DNA of 64,000 bases from Siphonodentalium dalli (GCA_032622095.1 CP136066.1:42111835-42175834); one strand, 5' to 3'; counted from the first letter of the stretch, positions 9,803 to 21,248 are shown. Program-made: numbers and translations. The notes: generated by a model not told the origin, from the sequence alone.

Positions 9803-11190
9803 AGGCGCGTACACATGAAGCTGCAAGAAAATATCTGCAAGAAAATATCAGGTACAATTGTACTCTGATATTTTCTTGCTGCAAAGATTACGCCCGTGAG
9901 AAAGCGGCGGGTTAGTTGACGTTGATTGAGCTCAATGTGACTAGTGTTAGTCGTGTTTGTTGAAGTGAATTACTGCGGACAAACAACCTATAGTCCATAT
10001 CGAATATTCATAGAGTTATAAAGTGTTATGGAAAATTTAAAATGCCACCTATTTTAACGAGAAAGGAACGCGCCCTCTATGCATACATAAAGTCCAAATT
10101 AAAGTAAAACAACTAAATCAAGGCATGTGAGGTACCAAATTATAAAGCATCCCCATACACGCAGAGGGTTTCCGTTCGGGGGTGTCCACCTTGGGAAATT
10201 CTAACTGCACCCCCCCCCCCCCCCCTTGAATCAGAATCAGACCAAACACAAGTTTTCCATAATTCCATTAGCACCCCCCTTGCACCTCAGTGCTCTTAGT
10301 CCTAATATTAGACCATGGTTCCGCCCGGTGTGCGAAAATTTTGAAATCTGAACAAGAAAATCGCAAAATCCTACCATCTAGACTAGCCTCAATCATTCAT
10401 AGAGTTGGAAATTTCAAACCTGACACCTCACTTAGGTTGGAAAATTTACATCTGATGACAATTCCAATGACAATGTTGACCAAATGTATGACAATATTGT
10501 TTTCTTAAATTAACTAGCAGTTTTTGACTTTTGACTGGCCACGGGGGAGGGACCAGGACACAAGCTTTCAAAGTGTTGGAAATTTCCAACCTGTCATCCC
10601 ACTGAGGTTGGAAAGTTTCCAACTGATGACCATTTCAGACCAAAATTTTTACCAAAAATAGGAAAATATGCAAATATTGGTCAAAAAACAATTAATTCCC
10701 CCAAGAATTTTTTGGAAAATCAAACTACAAGAATATTTTCAACATATTGTTGGTGTGAAATTTCCAACTAATGTTTTGGCAGGTACATGTATGAAATGTC
10801 CAACTGTTGAAAATATTGACCAAAGTTGGGGGGTGAGACACACCCCAAGCCCCTCTGTCGCCACGTCTCTGTACACACGTATATACATGTATATATAATA
10901 CATCAGCGGTTCTGACAACCAATGTAAAATGGAAATACGTAGTATGTTGAAACAGACGATACTATTGATGGATCATAACTCGAGTGCTTGAATTGTTACG
11001 ATCATATCCCTGCGAGATTAGTTAACGGATACCGATGGCCACCTATCAAGGTGAACACACATCACCAATTGGCGATAAAATATCAGCGCGCTGCCTTCGT
11101 CGGATATTTTCCGGTATTATTTATTTCATTGGTCAAGTAAGTCACATGGGGCATACCTGATATTTTCTTGCTGGCCATGTGTACGCGCCA
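9803..11190. mobile_element. 1.4-kb element with GGCGCGTACACATG ends
   Basis: The left end AGGCGCGTACACATG is followed by GCAAGAAAATATCAGG. The right end is the inverted copy (GATATTTTCTTGCTGGC, CATGTGTACGCGCC). TTAA flanks the left; the right flank is ATAAA, perhaps mutated TTAA. The interior has repeated GGAAATTTCCAACCTG phrases (about 10405-10640 and 10760) and a C17 run near 10208. I see no transposase, so it is non-autonomous or decayed. Confidence 0.65.
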
Positions 11191-11354
11191 TAAAGGATGA
11201 CATCGCGTTTATTTGATTTGTACATCATATCTAAATAATTTAAACTGGTGAATTAATGGGGGAATGTATGTTTGTGAGCGGGAAATATTTTTAACTAGCT
11301 GCTGTAGTTCTGTTTTTTTTCCAGATCAAATTTGGCTGTGGGATAGCCCTGTCG

Positions 11355-11711
11355 TACACATGGCCCTGATTGGCCAATAGCACTATGTGTTTTTGCATTA
11401 AAAAAATCATCGCACCTCTTCCCTGTGATTTCCCAAAGGTAAAATAGCCATTGGCTCAGGAATTAACCCTTTGTAGTGAATTTAGATTTTTGTGGTGTGG
11501 TCTAAAATATGACATTATTTTTAGTGCGGTTCTGACACTAGATACGAAAACACAATAATTAAAGGCGAATTTCCTACTAGACGGACATGATTTCCGCAAA
11601 TTTCAATCTTTCAGATTTGAAGAAAATTTTGGACCTTGGATTTATATTGTAAACAGTATACGATAAAACGTATGCACTGAGGCCTATGGAAACATTTACA
11701 CCAGTATAACC
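11355..11711 (-). mobile_element. MITE K4 (inverted, one end missing)
   Basis: Reverse-orientation copy of family K: it ends TTTACACCAGTATAACC and contains CACCTCTTCCCTGTGATTTC, GGAATTAACCCTTTGTAGTG and GCGGTTCTGACACTAGATAC. The opposite terminus is truncated near a unit containing CCCTGATTGGCCAATAG. Confidence 0.65.
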
Positions 11712-11719
11712 TTGGTTAT

Positions 11720-12456
11720 AATTACGATTCTGATCTTATATAGAGAGAGGATTGCAGAATCTTGCATCATCATTTATACCCTCACCCATTTCTCGAAGAA
11801 ACATGGGATATACTTGATTGACCATGGACAGTAACACAACTCAGTTGTCGATCTGAATACAATTTGCTATGGAAGTTCGTCGTCAGGACTGCTTTCAAAA
11901 GAAACACAATGACGTTATTATCGTGTTCCAAACTTCCATTCTAGAGTTTATCTGGAAAAAAGAGTTTTCTGTCCGTCCACGTACTGATCTCAGACATTGT
12001 TATCAAATTCCAGGGAATGCCATATATATGCAAGGAGCGGTTTACAAAACATCGAATATTTTCCTACTTCTGATCAATTATTTGGACTGAAGTGAATCAG
12101 AAGACATTTCTAACTACAGGGGGTTTCCAACAATTGAAAACATTTGGGAAATTCGACACAACCGGCCAAATGGAATCCCACCGGAAGCCCTCTAGCAATA
12201 TGTGTTTGTATGGTGGTCTACCATCAGTAGTTCTTTGAAATGGGGGCACATTGCGTTGTTCTTATAGTGCTATCATTCTGTGTTGGTCTGGAAATTATGT
12301 TTTTCTGTCCGTCAGTCCATTTATCTCAGACATGGGTTATTGGACCTCAATGAAATTTGATAAGATCAGCATCGGGAGTGCTTTAGAAAGAGTGCCAAAA
12401 TAACGTTGTTTGCATTTTCTGTTCTGAAATTAATATTTGACAATTCGTTTTAGTAT
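11720..12456. other. Non-coding, decayed TCCGTCC-type repeat units
   Basis: Two isolated decayed units of the 178-bp family (ATTCTAGAGTTTATCTGGAA near 11938; GACCTCAATGAAATTTGATA near 12345). The frame 11869-12090 overlaps the first and is not credible as a gene. Confidence 0.45.
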
Positions 12457-12575
12457 TTAACCCTTTCAGTGCCAGGGGCCGATCTCATCGGCCCTAATTT
12501 ACGGTCTGTAAAATCGGCCCTAAAAATGTTTTATTTTCTTTGAAAGTTTTTGGAAAAAAATTTGGGTATGCTTAA

Positions 12576-13158
12576 AGGGGTACTGTACGCCATTTTCATT
12601 AAATTTCCGGTGACAACAACGATCTAATATCGATAATATATAGAAACACAATTAATTTGAGTCGAAGATGTATTCTGTAAACGCTCAAGTTAATAGGCTA
12701 TCTTAAAATTTAATAATTTAAAAGTTAATAATTTGATATAAATTGAATTTATGACTGGAGCCATAAAATGGCGTCAATTAAATTACGAATTACCGTAATC
12801 AAAAACAGTAATTGAGGGATACTGGATTGTTAAACCGATCGCACACACGATCGCTTAAAATATTATGATGATACGGGGAGAACACTCAAGCCACTCACTG
12901 ACTAGCGACGATACAATAACTAAAATGATTATATGGGACTAGTATGCATATAATATAACTTTTATTTGATTCATTTGGTTGAAAACTTTACAAAAATTAC
13001 TCGACAATGACAATTTGTATTTTTGCATTCCGGTAAATTTGTCATCCGTAACATGACTTCGTACTCAACAGACTTTCAAATAATGGAAAAATTGTTACCT
13101 TATTCTCCGACTCGGAGACTATAGAAACCAACAACAACATTTGGCGTACAGTACCCCT
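12576..13158. mobile_element. MITE H1 (TTAA, AGGGGTACTGTACGCCA ends)
   Basis: 583 bp between TTAA at 12572-12575 and 13159-13162. Its ends are perfect inverted repeats of AGGGGTACTGTACGCCA. H2 (45597-46179) has the same length and differs at few positions, so the family moved recently. Internal GACAACAACGATCTAATATC is the seed of the satellite at 61718-62066. Confidence 0.9.
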
Positions 13159-13308
13159 TTAAGCATTCTATAGCGAATTTAAAAACAAACTGGATAAAAC
13201 CTTAGGGGCATGTTATAACTCAAAACTATCACCAAGTATTCATAGTAATAATTTTGATGCCCATGAAAAACGTGAGATTCCCTGGCACTAAACCTACAAA
13301 ATAAGTCT

Positions 13309-13467
13309 GTTAAAGAATATAAGAAAAAATTATTAAAATTGTAAAAAATTGTAAAAAAAATAATAACAAATGATGAAAAATTGTAAAGGCCAATGCATTC
13401 TCTTATATATGCGAGGTGACGTATGGTCGACTCGCATATATAAGAGAATGCATTGGCACAGGGTATA
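13309..13467. mobile_element. Half MITE of the B/C hairpin group
   Basis: Only the right part is present: the AT-rich spacer (TTAAAGAATATAAGAAAAAA), one hairpin (about 13390-13457) and GCACAGGGTA. The outer terminus is missing, so B and C cannot be told apart. Lies in element L. Confidence 0.7.
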
Positions 13468-13509
13468 TTGGTTGATACAAAAATCGGACCTGGCACTCAA
13501 AGGGTTAAA

Positions 13510-14198
13510 GATATTCCCTGTCCGATTGACACCAAATTAGTCAAAATTAATTTAAATTAAATTTTCAGCTTACAGGCAAAAGAAACACGAAAAAATAGTT
13601 GCAATCACCATCATTCACAGGCATAGCGAAAATCCACAAATGCATCCATCAGAATGCTCTTTTCGTGTACCTCTTTTGGGCGACGAAAGCATGGACGCTC
13701 TTTATAAGAGATAAGAGACGGTCATTGGAAATATTGTTATAGGCTGACAAAAATTGTGTTAAATATGCCTCTTTTTAAACCCATCAATACATCCTATTAA
13801 TTGGTTCATTTGGCCGATCTAATTATATAGAATACGTTCAATTGACGGTTTTATAGTGTTAGTTCGGACTGAGTACCTCAACCATGTTGAAATATGGCGA
13901 GATATGGTATACAGAGGATCTCCAACGAGTTATATTGGGATATAAGATTTTATGAAACGAGTTTAATAAATTTGATTTTGCATTGTCTGGTGTTGTTGTC
14001 ATGTGCGGCTTTACGAAATAGTATTAATCTGACGGATTCAATGTAGAGTCATTTTGTTGGGGCGATGCCAAGTTGGCGGGAAGCACACGCCTATTCGTCA
14101 CTAGTGTGAGATAAGGACATAAGTAATGTTTTTTTAATGATATAATATGGGTTTCGTGTGATATATGAATATTCACCATCACCACGCAGGGCTTTCAA
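13510..14198. other. Non-coding, one shared dispersed phrase
   Basis: Around 13670-13790 it carries CATGGACGCTCTTTATAAGA followed by GGCTGACAAAAATT. This recurs near 18145-18215 and 47995-48040, so it is a short dispersed repeat. Nothing else recognised. Confidence 0.4.
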
Positions 14199-14202
14199 TT
14201 AA

Positions 14203-14330
14203 CCCTTTCTATACTAAATGGATTAGCGCTCTCAGTTATAAAAGTATACATTGGAATGGTCTATTATTCATCGGGCGGGTTCATGTAATAAAAGCAGACG
14301 ACAGACAGAAAAAACAGACAGAATTCGATC
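14203..14330. mobile_element. MITE I1, left end
   Basis: After TTAA (14199-14202) comes CCCTTTCTATACTAAATGG, then GTATACATTGGAATGGTCTA and GCAGACGACAGACAG, the left end of family I. The right end is not found next to it, so the copy is truncated. Confidence 0.6.
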
Positions 14331-14418
14331 ACGATCGGTAGATCGATGTTTAACCCATACCTTGGCGATAGTGATTAGCTATTTTCAGCTTGTACGCTAA
14401 AATCCATAACATTCCCTG

Positions 14419-14739
14419 TTAATCTTCAAAGCACTCTGTGGCCCCTAAAATTAAATCAACCATGGCAGTATGAACAAATTGGAAACTAGGGAATAATCCA
14501 CACCAAGTATTAACAACATCTGCCATCTTGGAGGTAAAGATTTTTGAAGACATTAATTGATTTAATTGTACCTGACCCTTTTGTTGCCTCCTGTCTAGGA
14601 CCTGAAGGCTGAAGCCCCTAACATGATAAGCCGATAACAGGTCTAAATGCTCAGAAGATTTGTTCATACATAGAACGGTGGTTGGTGTGTCCGTTGAAGT
14701 TCTTTGAAAGGAGACTTCCGCTCTGTAAGGTAGCTCCAA
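14419..14739 (-). CDS. Unassigned ORF fragment, 106 residues
   Basis: An open frame that reads on upstream to a stop near 14774 and ends at TAA (14419-14421). The first possible listed start is TTG, not ATG, so it would be an internal or 3' exon. A possible acceptor, GACTAAAG, sits just upstream. It is richer in G+C than its surroundings and has balanced amino-acid use, with blocks such as SEHLDLLSAYHVRGFSLQVL, KGQVQLNQLM and VVNTWCGLFPSFQFVHTAMV. No family is recognised; it could be a host exon or a transposon-protein fragment. Confidence 0.35.
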   Translation of the reverse strand: MELPYRAEVSFQRTSTDTPTTVLCMNKSSEHLDLLSAYHVRGFSLQVLDRRQQKGQVQLNQLMSSKIFTSKMADVVNTWCGLFPSFQFVHTAMVDLILGATECFED

Positions 14740-14774
14740 GGTCGCTGGTGCAATTATGCCCTCAATGCTTTAGT

Positions 14775-15076
14775 CCACTTTAGTGCTGTTCTCAGTTGCA
14801 AGAGTGTGTGACGTCAGATGGTGCTGTAAAATGAACAGTTCCATTAAGTGAATGAAGCTATAGCATTTATTTCTGTTCTCGATATGAAATCCATGAAAAC
14901 CCATAGCCATCAATGTTAATGTTCTGACCCCTCGGTGCCCTCTTCACTCAACCATGACCCTATGAACAAATTACAACTATGTATTATAACAATGCATAAT
15001 AGAAAGTATAGTACATGGTATATAGCAATATAGTACATGATAGCTAACTAGAAATTTGTTGTTGAATTATTTACTG
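14775..15076. other. No feature seen
   Basis: AT-rich non-coding sequence between the unassigned ORF and MITE G2, with a small ATAGTACATG repetition near 15005-15045. Confidence 0.4.
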
Positions 15077-15080
15077 TTAA

Positions 15081-15560
15081 AGGTACTCAACCCGATAAAA
15101 CTCCTCTCAATTACTATTTCAATGGCTTCGGGGGTCAAAAATATTTGATTCGAGTCGAGGAAGTCACCCATCAAAGCTCAGATTTGTTAGATATCGGTTT
15201 TAGAAATCTATTATTTTTCATTATCGGGAATTCTTTCTGGCCCAGAAGAATGTCAAAAATTCGTTATTTTTACCCACTTGATTATAGAGTTATCCATCCT
15301 TGTCTGTTTGAATATAATTTTGGCGTAATATCTCGAGCAGGTTACCAAATTGACGGCAGTTATTGGTACTCATCTCGAGAACATAAGAATTTTCAAAAAT
15401 CAATATCTAATAACTCTGAGCTTTGTTTGATGGGTTCCTCGACTCGAATCAAATATTTTTTACCCCCAAAGCCAAAGAAATAGTAATATAGGACCCTCTG
15501 ATCGGATTGTTGTTGTTGGAATCTGTTGAGATGGGGACCCTCTTTACGGGTTGAGTACCT
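15081..15560 (-). mobile_element. MITE G2 (TTAA-flanked)
   Basis: 480 bp between TTAA at 15077-15080 and 15561-15564. The ends AGGTACTCAACCCGATAA and GGGTTGAGTACCT are inverted. It is longer than G1 and carries two copies of the CTCTGAGCTTTG/TCGACTCGAATCAAATATTT block in opposite orientation. The open frame 15145-15483 is repeat sequence, not a gene. Confidence 0.75.
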
Positions 15561-15699
15561 TTAAGTACTAAAGTGGTATTCACTCAACCATGAACAAACA
15601 ATAAACTGTCTTATGGCAAACTACCCATTGAGACTGCAGAAGATTGTTTTATTATTTAAAATACTGCTTCTAAATGGGGTTCTCTCTGCTCAAATTCTG

Positions 15700-16200
15700 A
15701 GAACATCCCTACAAATGATTGAAATGAACAATAGACTATTCCAATTTATACTTTTATAACTTAATGAGAATCGTGAGTGGGTTAGAGATTAAACTGCTGT
15801 GGTGAATTCTATTATTTTCTCTGAGTTATGGCAGCATGCGTGAAGTCAAAAAGGGCCAAAACTCAGTTTAAAACAATCGATTCAAACCCATATTCGAACT
15901 CGATCTGTATTTTGGGCTGAGAAACTCATATACAAAATTTGGTTCTGATCGGACAGAAAATATTTTTCGCACTATGCGTAAAGTGTCTACGTACAGACGG
16001 AGGGACGAACGTCGACACTATGTGTACCATACTATGGTGCGGGTACACATAAAACAGATAACACAAGAGCAGAATGATTTATATTCATTGGCGGGAAATG
16101 TTCAGATAATAAGTTCAACATTTATTGAACTTATTATCTCAACATTTCCTAAGGGAACTACTCGTCAATGAGTATTTAATAGAGTCTCCTGTTGAAAGGG
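15700..16200. mobile_element. MITE I4, decayed
   Basis: Right end: ACTACTCGTCAATGAGTATT then GAAAGGG before TTAA (16201-16204). The left part has the inverted ATAGACTATTCCAATTTATA. Internally, AATGTTCAGATAATAAGTTC faces GAACTTATTATCTCAACATT as a hairpin (about 16095-16150). Family I, diverged. Confidence 0.55.
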
Positions 16201-16204
16201 TTAA

Positions 16205-16915
16205 ATTTTGATGCGGTTCGAATTTTTCCCTTTTAAAAGTATTATCCTTTGTTTGCAAGTATTTTTCTCATTTCTGTTGCCTGATATAAGATGTGAATTA
16301 ACTAGGAAAGTGACTAATTTTGTGTCAAATTGGACTTTGGATCTTTAAGTTACCAATGCAGGTGTAAACAAATGTCTGTACTTTGGCTTCAATTATATGT
16401 CACTGGGTTATGCCCCATGGTTTGCAAACACAAAACGCACAAATGTTCCTCATTTTTAAACTAAAATTGACCAACCAAAAAGCAGACGATGACAGAGCGA
16501 ATGTCAGTAAATATACTTCTTCTAACTGATAGAACTATGGCAGAGCAGATAAATATTTGAAATAGAAAAAAGGTATAGTAGCGATTGCAAAATATTGTCT
16601 TGCAAGCGGCCAAGCGCAGATGACAAAATTCAGGGGAAAGAAATCGGGTTATTTTCCTATAACCAAATATACGGAGTTGGCCTATATACACTAAATACGA
16701 AAATCATGTTACGCAACCAAGTTTGTTCTCTTCTCTTTTTTTTCTTCTTTTTTTTGTGAACTGTCAGATATTGTAAATAATCAAACCATCAAACCAGTGA
16801 CGTCACATTTAACACAGGCTACACTTGCAGTTATGCATATACTTACTTTTCTATTTTTCAGAGCCCCATACAACCATTGAGATAGTGTTATGCTATCATA
16901 GTCATTTTACAACCA
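16205..16915. other. No feature seen
   Basis: AT-rich sequence with a T-rich run at 16730-16755 and a small direct repeat ACAACCATTGAGAT (16870 and 16910). No gene supported. Confidence 0.4.
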
Positions 16916-16919
16916 TTGA

Positions 16920-17235
16920 GATCGTGTACTGATAAGTTACGCCAACTGGAGGAATGGAGCGTTTCACTAACATCCACTCCATAGAAAACATAGTCCGAAC
17001 TACACTCAATTGTAAATATTTACTTCTCGATTCGGGACGCAACTATTGGATAAAAACAAACTTAAGAAAACGATTTCGACATCAAGAGTCACTGAATTTA
17101 ATTAATAAATAAGAATTAAGGCGTGTGGTGTCAATTTGGATATAATATTTGAAAAAATAACAACTTTGAGCACGATTATTCTCTATTTCAATTTGACCAC
17201 CCTACAGCGGAGTGTTTCTCGTCACTTTAATTTTA
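16920..17235 (-). repeat. Dispersed repeat J, inverted copy
   Basis: Complement of the J family: GCCAACTGGAGGAATG, CCACTCCATAGAAAACAT, AATTGTAAATATTTACT and TCGATTCGGGACGCA, in the reverse order to 920-1300. Confidence 0.6.
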
Positions 17236-17239
17236 AAAT

Positions 17240-17730
17240 GTTGTATAAAGTTACAAAAAAAATAGTAAGTTTCCTGTCCAGTTCATGAAAGAAAGTGTGG
17301 AAAATATTTCCTTTTGACACTAGATTATTTTGAATTGACTCAAGGACATAAAAGTTACTATTTAATACTTATATGAGAGAAATTTCTTCGCGTCTTGTAT
17401 ATACTATATCATGCACAAAACAAGAATAGGTGCATCATTTCTACGGTTTTGTTTCCATTAAGTTCCGTGATGGAGGCAGTACATAAATTCTTCCTTTATT
17501 TTGAAGCTTATAATCGTCAATAAATCATCATTCGTTAAACAATCTCAGGCATATCACATCAGGTTTATATCGCCTAATTATTCTACTTCACAACCATCCC
17601 GAATTAAATCTCTTTTAATACCGTCTAACCGCCCCATGTTCCATAGCATTAGTCATTTCTCGTAAGCATGATGGGACATTTATAAGCCCATCAAGAACGC
17701 AACCTCGACGTATGGGCCACAGTTAAAATA
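17240..17730. other. No feature seen
   Basis: AT-rich non-coding sequence; no motif, RNA gene or repeat recognised. Confidence 0.4.
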
Positions 17731-17734
17731 TAAT

Positions 17735-17826
17735 CGTTATCCTTGTATACCCTGCATGTTATCCTTGTATACCCTGCATGTTATCCTTGTATACCCTACA
17801 TGTTATCTTGTATACCCTGCATGCAT
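17735..17826 (+). repeat. 23-bp tandem repeat, four copies
   Basis: Four near-identical units of TTATCCTTGTATACCCTGCA plus TG. The fourth unit has lost two bases. Confidence 0.9.
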
Positions 17827-17937
17827 GGATTCCAAGATTTGATAACAAATAATCCAGAATCTCCTGAGTTAATTTTCCGCTTATACCTGGAAAATAAAAT
17901 GGAAAATACTTGCAGTTATCGCCACACGTTCACAGAA

Positions 17938-18034
17938 CAAAAATTGACCCCACCCCAATAAAAATACTTAATCCTATATATATATATATTATTAATCCAT
18001 AGGATTATGTATTGTTGGGATGGGGTCAATCGCG
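17938..18034. repeat. ~95-bp imperfect palindrome around TATA run
   Basis: AATTGACCCCACCCCAATAA at the left is answered by TTGTTGGGATGGGGTCAAT at the right, with AATCCTATATATA and CCATAGGATT inside. It is a hairpin-forming sequence of unknown origin; no second full copy was noticed. Confidence 0.6.
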
Positions 18035-18129
18035 AAAATCAACAAAATTGTCCATCGCTAATACGTCGAAAACGACCATAAAAAATTCATATTTGAGTAT
18101 TTATACTGTTGTTTTTTTGTTGTTGTTTT

Positions 18130-18445
18130 TTATGCGCTACAGAGGCATGGACGCTCTTTATAAGAGGCGATAATTTGAGTTTTGACTTTGCTGATAAAAA
18201 TTCAAAACGTGTTAAAACGTCCTCTTCTAAAAGTTGGTACCTGATCAAAAACCTCATATTAATGAGTTCATGGATGCGATCGAATATATATACCCCAGCT
18301 GTGAGTTATCTGCTTGAAGTTTGGTATACATGTATACAGCATAGGGACTACTTTCAAAAGACGGGCAAATGGCATTGTTCACGTTTTCCGTTCTAGAGTT
18401 ATTCATCTTTGATCATCTTGACATAGTGGGTTTCTGTCCGCCCGG
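18130..18445. repeat. Dispersed CATGGACGCTC repeat plus 178-bp-type unit
   Basis: CATGGACGCTCTTTATAAGA and CAAAACGTGTTAAAACGTCC recur at 13680 and 48000. Then CCGTTCTAGAGTTATTCATC belongs to the 178-bp family. The frame 18109-18396 is not a supported gene. Confidence 0.45.
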
Positions 18446-18450
18446 AAATA

Positions 18451-18910
18451 TGTGACCCGCCATGTCAAATCCAGTCGTAAGTCGGGATTTTTTTACCCTG
18501 TGCCAATGCATTCTCTTATATATGCGAGTCGACCATAGGTCGCCTCGCATATATAAGAGAATGCATTGGCCTAACAATTGTTTACAATTTTAATAATTTT
18601 TTCTTGTATTCTTTAACAATTTTATAATTTCACCCATACAGAGCCCCAGACAAACATGACCAGACGACACTCTTCTATATGCTTCTATATATGTGTGGGG
18701 CTCCCTGCAGGGTAATGGATGTTTATTATTTTATGTCCATAAAAATTGTAAGAAACATTTATTTAAAAAAAATGATAAAAACTTGTTAGGCCAATGCATT
18801 CTCTTATATATGCGAGGCGACCTATGGTCGACTCGCATATATAAGAGAATGCATTGGCACAGGGTAAAAAAAATCCCGACTTACGACTGGATTTGATATG
18901 GCGGGTCACA
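18451..18910. mobile_element. MITE B2, complete, TA-flanked
   Basis: 460 bp, TGTGACCCGCC to GGCGGGTCACA, with TA at 18449-18450 and 18911-18912. Hairpins lie near 18503-18571 and 18789-18857. A central GAGCCCCAGACAAACATGA...GGGGCTCCCTGCAGGGTAA stem lies between them. Confidence 0.9.
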
Positions 18911-18914
18911 TATA

Positions 18915-19185
18915 TCTCAGCCATGTGTTATCGGATCGCCATCATGAATGCCTTCAAAAGAGGTGTCCGTGACGTTCCCGTTTTCCATTATAGATTTATC
19001 CTTCTTTGATTATCTGGAAATCTTGGAGGGGGTTTTGTCCCCCGCGCAGTTATCTCATCTATACATGGTTTTGCATTTTCATTCTAGGGTTCTCCTTCTT
19101 TGTTTAGTTGAATTATTGTTTTGTGTCCGTTCACTTGAGTGTCTCGGCCATGGGTTATCCGATCTCAATACTCTAAATCGCGTTG
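18915..19185. repeat. Decayed 178-bp-type repeat units
   Basis: Two degraded units with TCTCAGCCATG, TTATAGATTTATCCTTCTTTG and TCTTTGTTTAGTTGAATTATT, followed by TCTCGGCCATGGGTTATC. Non-coding. Confidence 0.45.
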
Positions 19186-19189
19186 GGTA

Positions 19190-19666
19190 AAATTTTTAAA
19201 GATTTCCTGCTTGTTTTTTTAGTGTTTTGGCAATGAGTTGGGCTTCAAAACCACTTTGAATGAGAGAAATAATGTAATTCTAACTGGTAAACTGACTGCA
19301 AGCAGTTATCGTGTTGTATTTTGTTGCAAATTTTGAAATCCAAGATGGCCGCTGGCAGCCATGTTTTTTTGGCCGAATGACCTCAAAATGACTCATTCCT
19401 ATTTACATGTCCATGTTAACATCCATGATAAATAGTATGCACAGCAATTCATATACAGCTGTTTACAGTGAATTTCCCCCCGCAAATCTCTGTTTTATTG
19501 TTAAAAGGGGGTGGGTGTCAAAAAATGGTCGGAAAAAACTGCCGAAAACGGAAAAAAATTTGGCGGTAGGGGTGGGTGGGTACAAAAACTGATCGAAAGG
19601 GAAAAAATGCCATATGTATACGTTCCTGAATTTTTTTTCCGACCCCCCCCCCCCTGAACACCATGG
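19190..19666 (+). mobile_element. Element M2, left end truncated, C-run at right
   Basis: Matches M1 from TAGTGTTTTGGCAATGAG through AATCCAAGATGGCCGCTGGC and TTAACATCCATGATAAATAG to a terminal TTTTTTCCGAC plus about 13 C. The G-rich left end is missing. Confidence 0.75.
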
Positions 19667-19737
19667 TGCATAATAGCGCTACGCGAACGTTTGGTAAATT
19701 TTACCCAATAGTGGGCAATGGTTTTACTCAACGCAGG

Positions 19738-19837
19738 ATAACAATTTACCCAATATTAATTCCCCTTTTGCGAAATTAGGCGATTTTTTTGTGTCCGTAA
19801 ATAACGGTAAATTAATATTGGGTAAATTGTTACCATG
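19738..19837. repeat. 100-bp imperfect palindrome
   Basis: TAACAATTTACCCAATATTA at the left is complementary to TAATATTGGGTAAATTGTTA at the right, with a ~45-bp loop. The motif also appears at 19695 (AAATTTTACCCAATAGTGGG). Confidence 0.7.
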
Positions 19838-19839
19838 AA

Positions 19840-20328
19840 ATAATAAATACGATTCGAAGACCCCTGCCCGGAAACACGTCTATCAATTAATATTGATCTT
19901 ATTTAAAATGTTTTTCGTATAAAATAACTCTGTCCCGTTCAATAATGGTCCCTAATATTAACGACCATCTTTTTTATTTGCGTTTGTTTATTATTTTTAG
20001 TTATTTGAATCATTGAAAATAAGCATATGGTACACTCTGAATCTTATCTACTTAATTCGCACTTAATATTACACTAGATACAATCAATCGGAAGCCATTA
20101 TTTTCTTAACCAGTAAAGAATCGAAACAGCCCCGGCCATAACCCCATCATTAGTGACATATTTATTATAAGCCTATGAATACAACCAATACATATGTATT
20201 AACACATACAGATGCATCCCATAAGTGGTTTGGATACTTTATTTGTCTATTATGAACTACATTCTATCCTTTCCATTATCATTTCACTTCATTAGTTGCC
20301 ACTTCATGTTTGTATACGTTGGGGCGAC
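19840..20328. other. No feature seen
   Basis: AT-rich sequence with no recognised gene or repeat edge. Confidence 0.4.
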
Positions 20329-20585
20329 AGGGAGCCACACACATATATAGAAGCACCTAGAAGAGTGTCGTCTGCTCATGTTTGTCTGGGGCTCTGGATG
20401 GGTGAAATGATAAAATTGTTAAAGAATACAAGAACAAATTATTAAAATTGTAAAAAATTGTTAGGCCAATGCATTCTCTTATATATGCGAGGCGACATAT
20501 GGTCGACTCGCATATATAAGAGAATGCATTGGCACAGGGTAAAAAAAATCCCGACTTCCGACTGGATTTGATATGGCGGGTCACA
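20329..20585. mobile_element. MITE B6, right half only
   Basis: Begins in the central stem (GGAGCCACACACATATATAG), then has the spacer, one hairpin (about 20463-20531) and the complete right end ...GATATGGCGGGTCACA. The left half is absent. Confidence 0.8.
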
Positions 20586-20639
20586 AATAAACAATCATCA
20601 TCAGTTGGAGACATTTTGCGACTTGCACTCGTTAGGAGC

Positions 20640-20865
20640 ACCACACTGGAGGCCTCTAGAGCTATCTAAAAGATTTATTTATAGAATAAAGAAGTGTGAC
20701 TTAGTGTGTCCCATTAATTGAATAAAATATCGAAACAAAATCAATATTAATTGATATAACGTTTCCGGGAGGGATTTCCAACTCATACGTATTATATAGT
20801 ACCCAGGAAACTATCTAAAATTTGTTATTTAAAGAGATAATCCATCTTTAAGCCAACACCCGATA
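20640..20865. repeat. Diverged copy of the U-type repeat
   Basis: AATCAATATTAATTGATATAACGTTTCCG and AAAGAGATAATCCATCTTTAA resemble the right part of 44885-45238 at low similarity. Boundaries are uncertain. Confidence 0.35.
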
Positions 20866-20875
20866 TGATGTATAT

Positions 20876-21119
20876 AAACATGGACACATGTCACTCCATA
20901 AAACATGTACACCTGTCACTCCATAAAACATGTACACATGTTACTCCATAAAACATGTACACCTGTCACTCCATAAAACATGTACACCTGTCACTCCATA
21001 AAACATGTACACCTGTCACTCCATAAAACATGTACACATGTCACTCCATAAAACATGTACACCTGTCACTCCATAAAACATGTACACATGTTACTCCATA
21101 AAACATGTACACCTGTCAC
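20876..21119 (+). repeat. 25-bp tandem repeat, about ten copies
   Basis: Unit CCATAAAACATGTACACCTG plus TCACT, with CACATG/CACCTG and TCACT/TTACT variants distributed through the array. High identity between units indicates recent expansion. Confidence 0.95.
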
Positions 21120-21248
21120 TGTAGTTTGAATAAATTCAATGCATGGGTGATCACCCCTACCCCTAATGGGTCAGGCGCCATGAATCCTTAATACCGGTTA
21201 ATAGAGCGGAGTACCTGTAGATTCTGCGTACCCGTTAAAAAGACTTAA

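Larger units (their letters stand above)
12461..13504. mobile_element. Element L (TTAA, CCCTTTCAGTGCCAGG ends), with nested insertions
   Basis: TTAA (12457-12460 and 13505-13508) flanks inverted ends CCCTTTCAGTGCCAGG and CCTGGCACTCAAAGGG. The inner ends carry GATCTCATCGGCCCTAA. H1 lies inside it at 12576-13158, and half of a B-type element at 13309-13467. This gives a relative order: L arrived first. Confidence 0.7.

Noticed and set aside
15145-15483. 112-codon plus-strand frame
   Set aside because: Lies wholly inside MITE G2, whose other copies do not keep the frame open.
20876-21119. Regular 25-bp repeats considered as a CRISPR array
   Set aside because: Units are directly tandem with no unique spacers, and the host is an animal.
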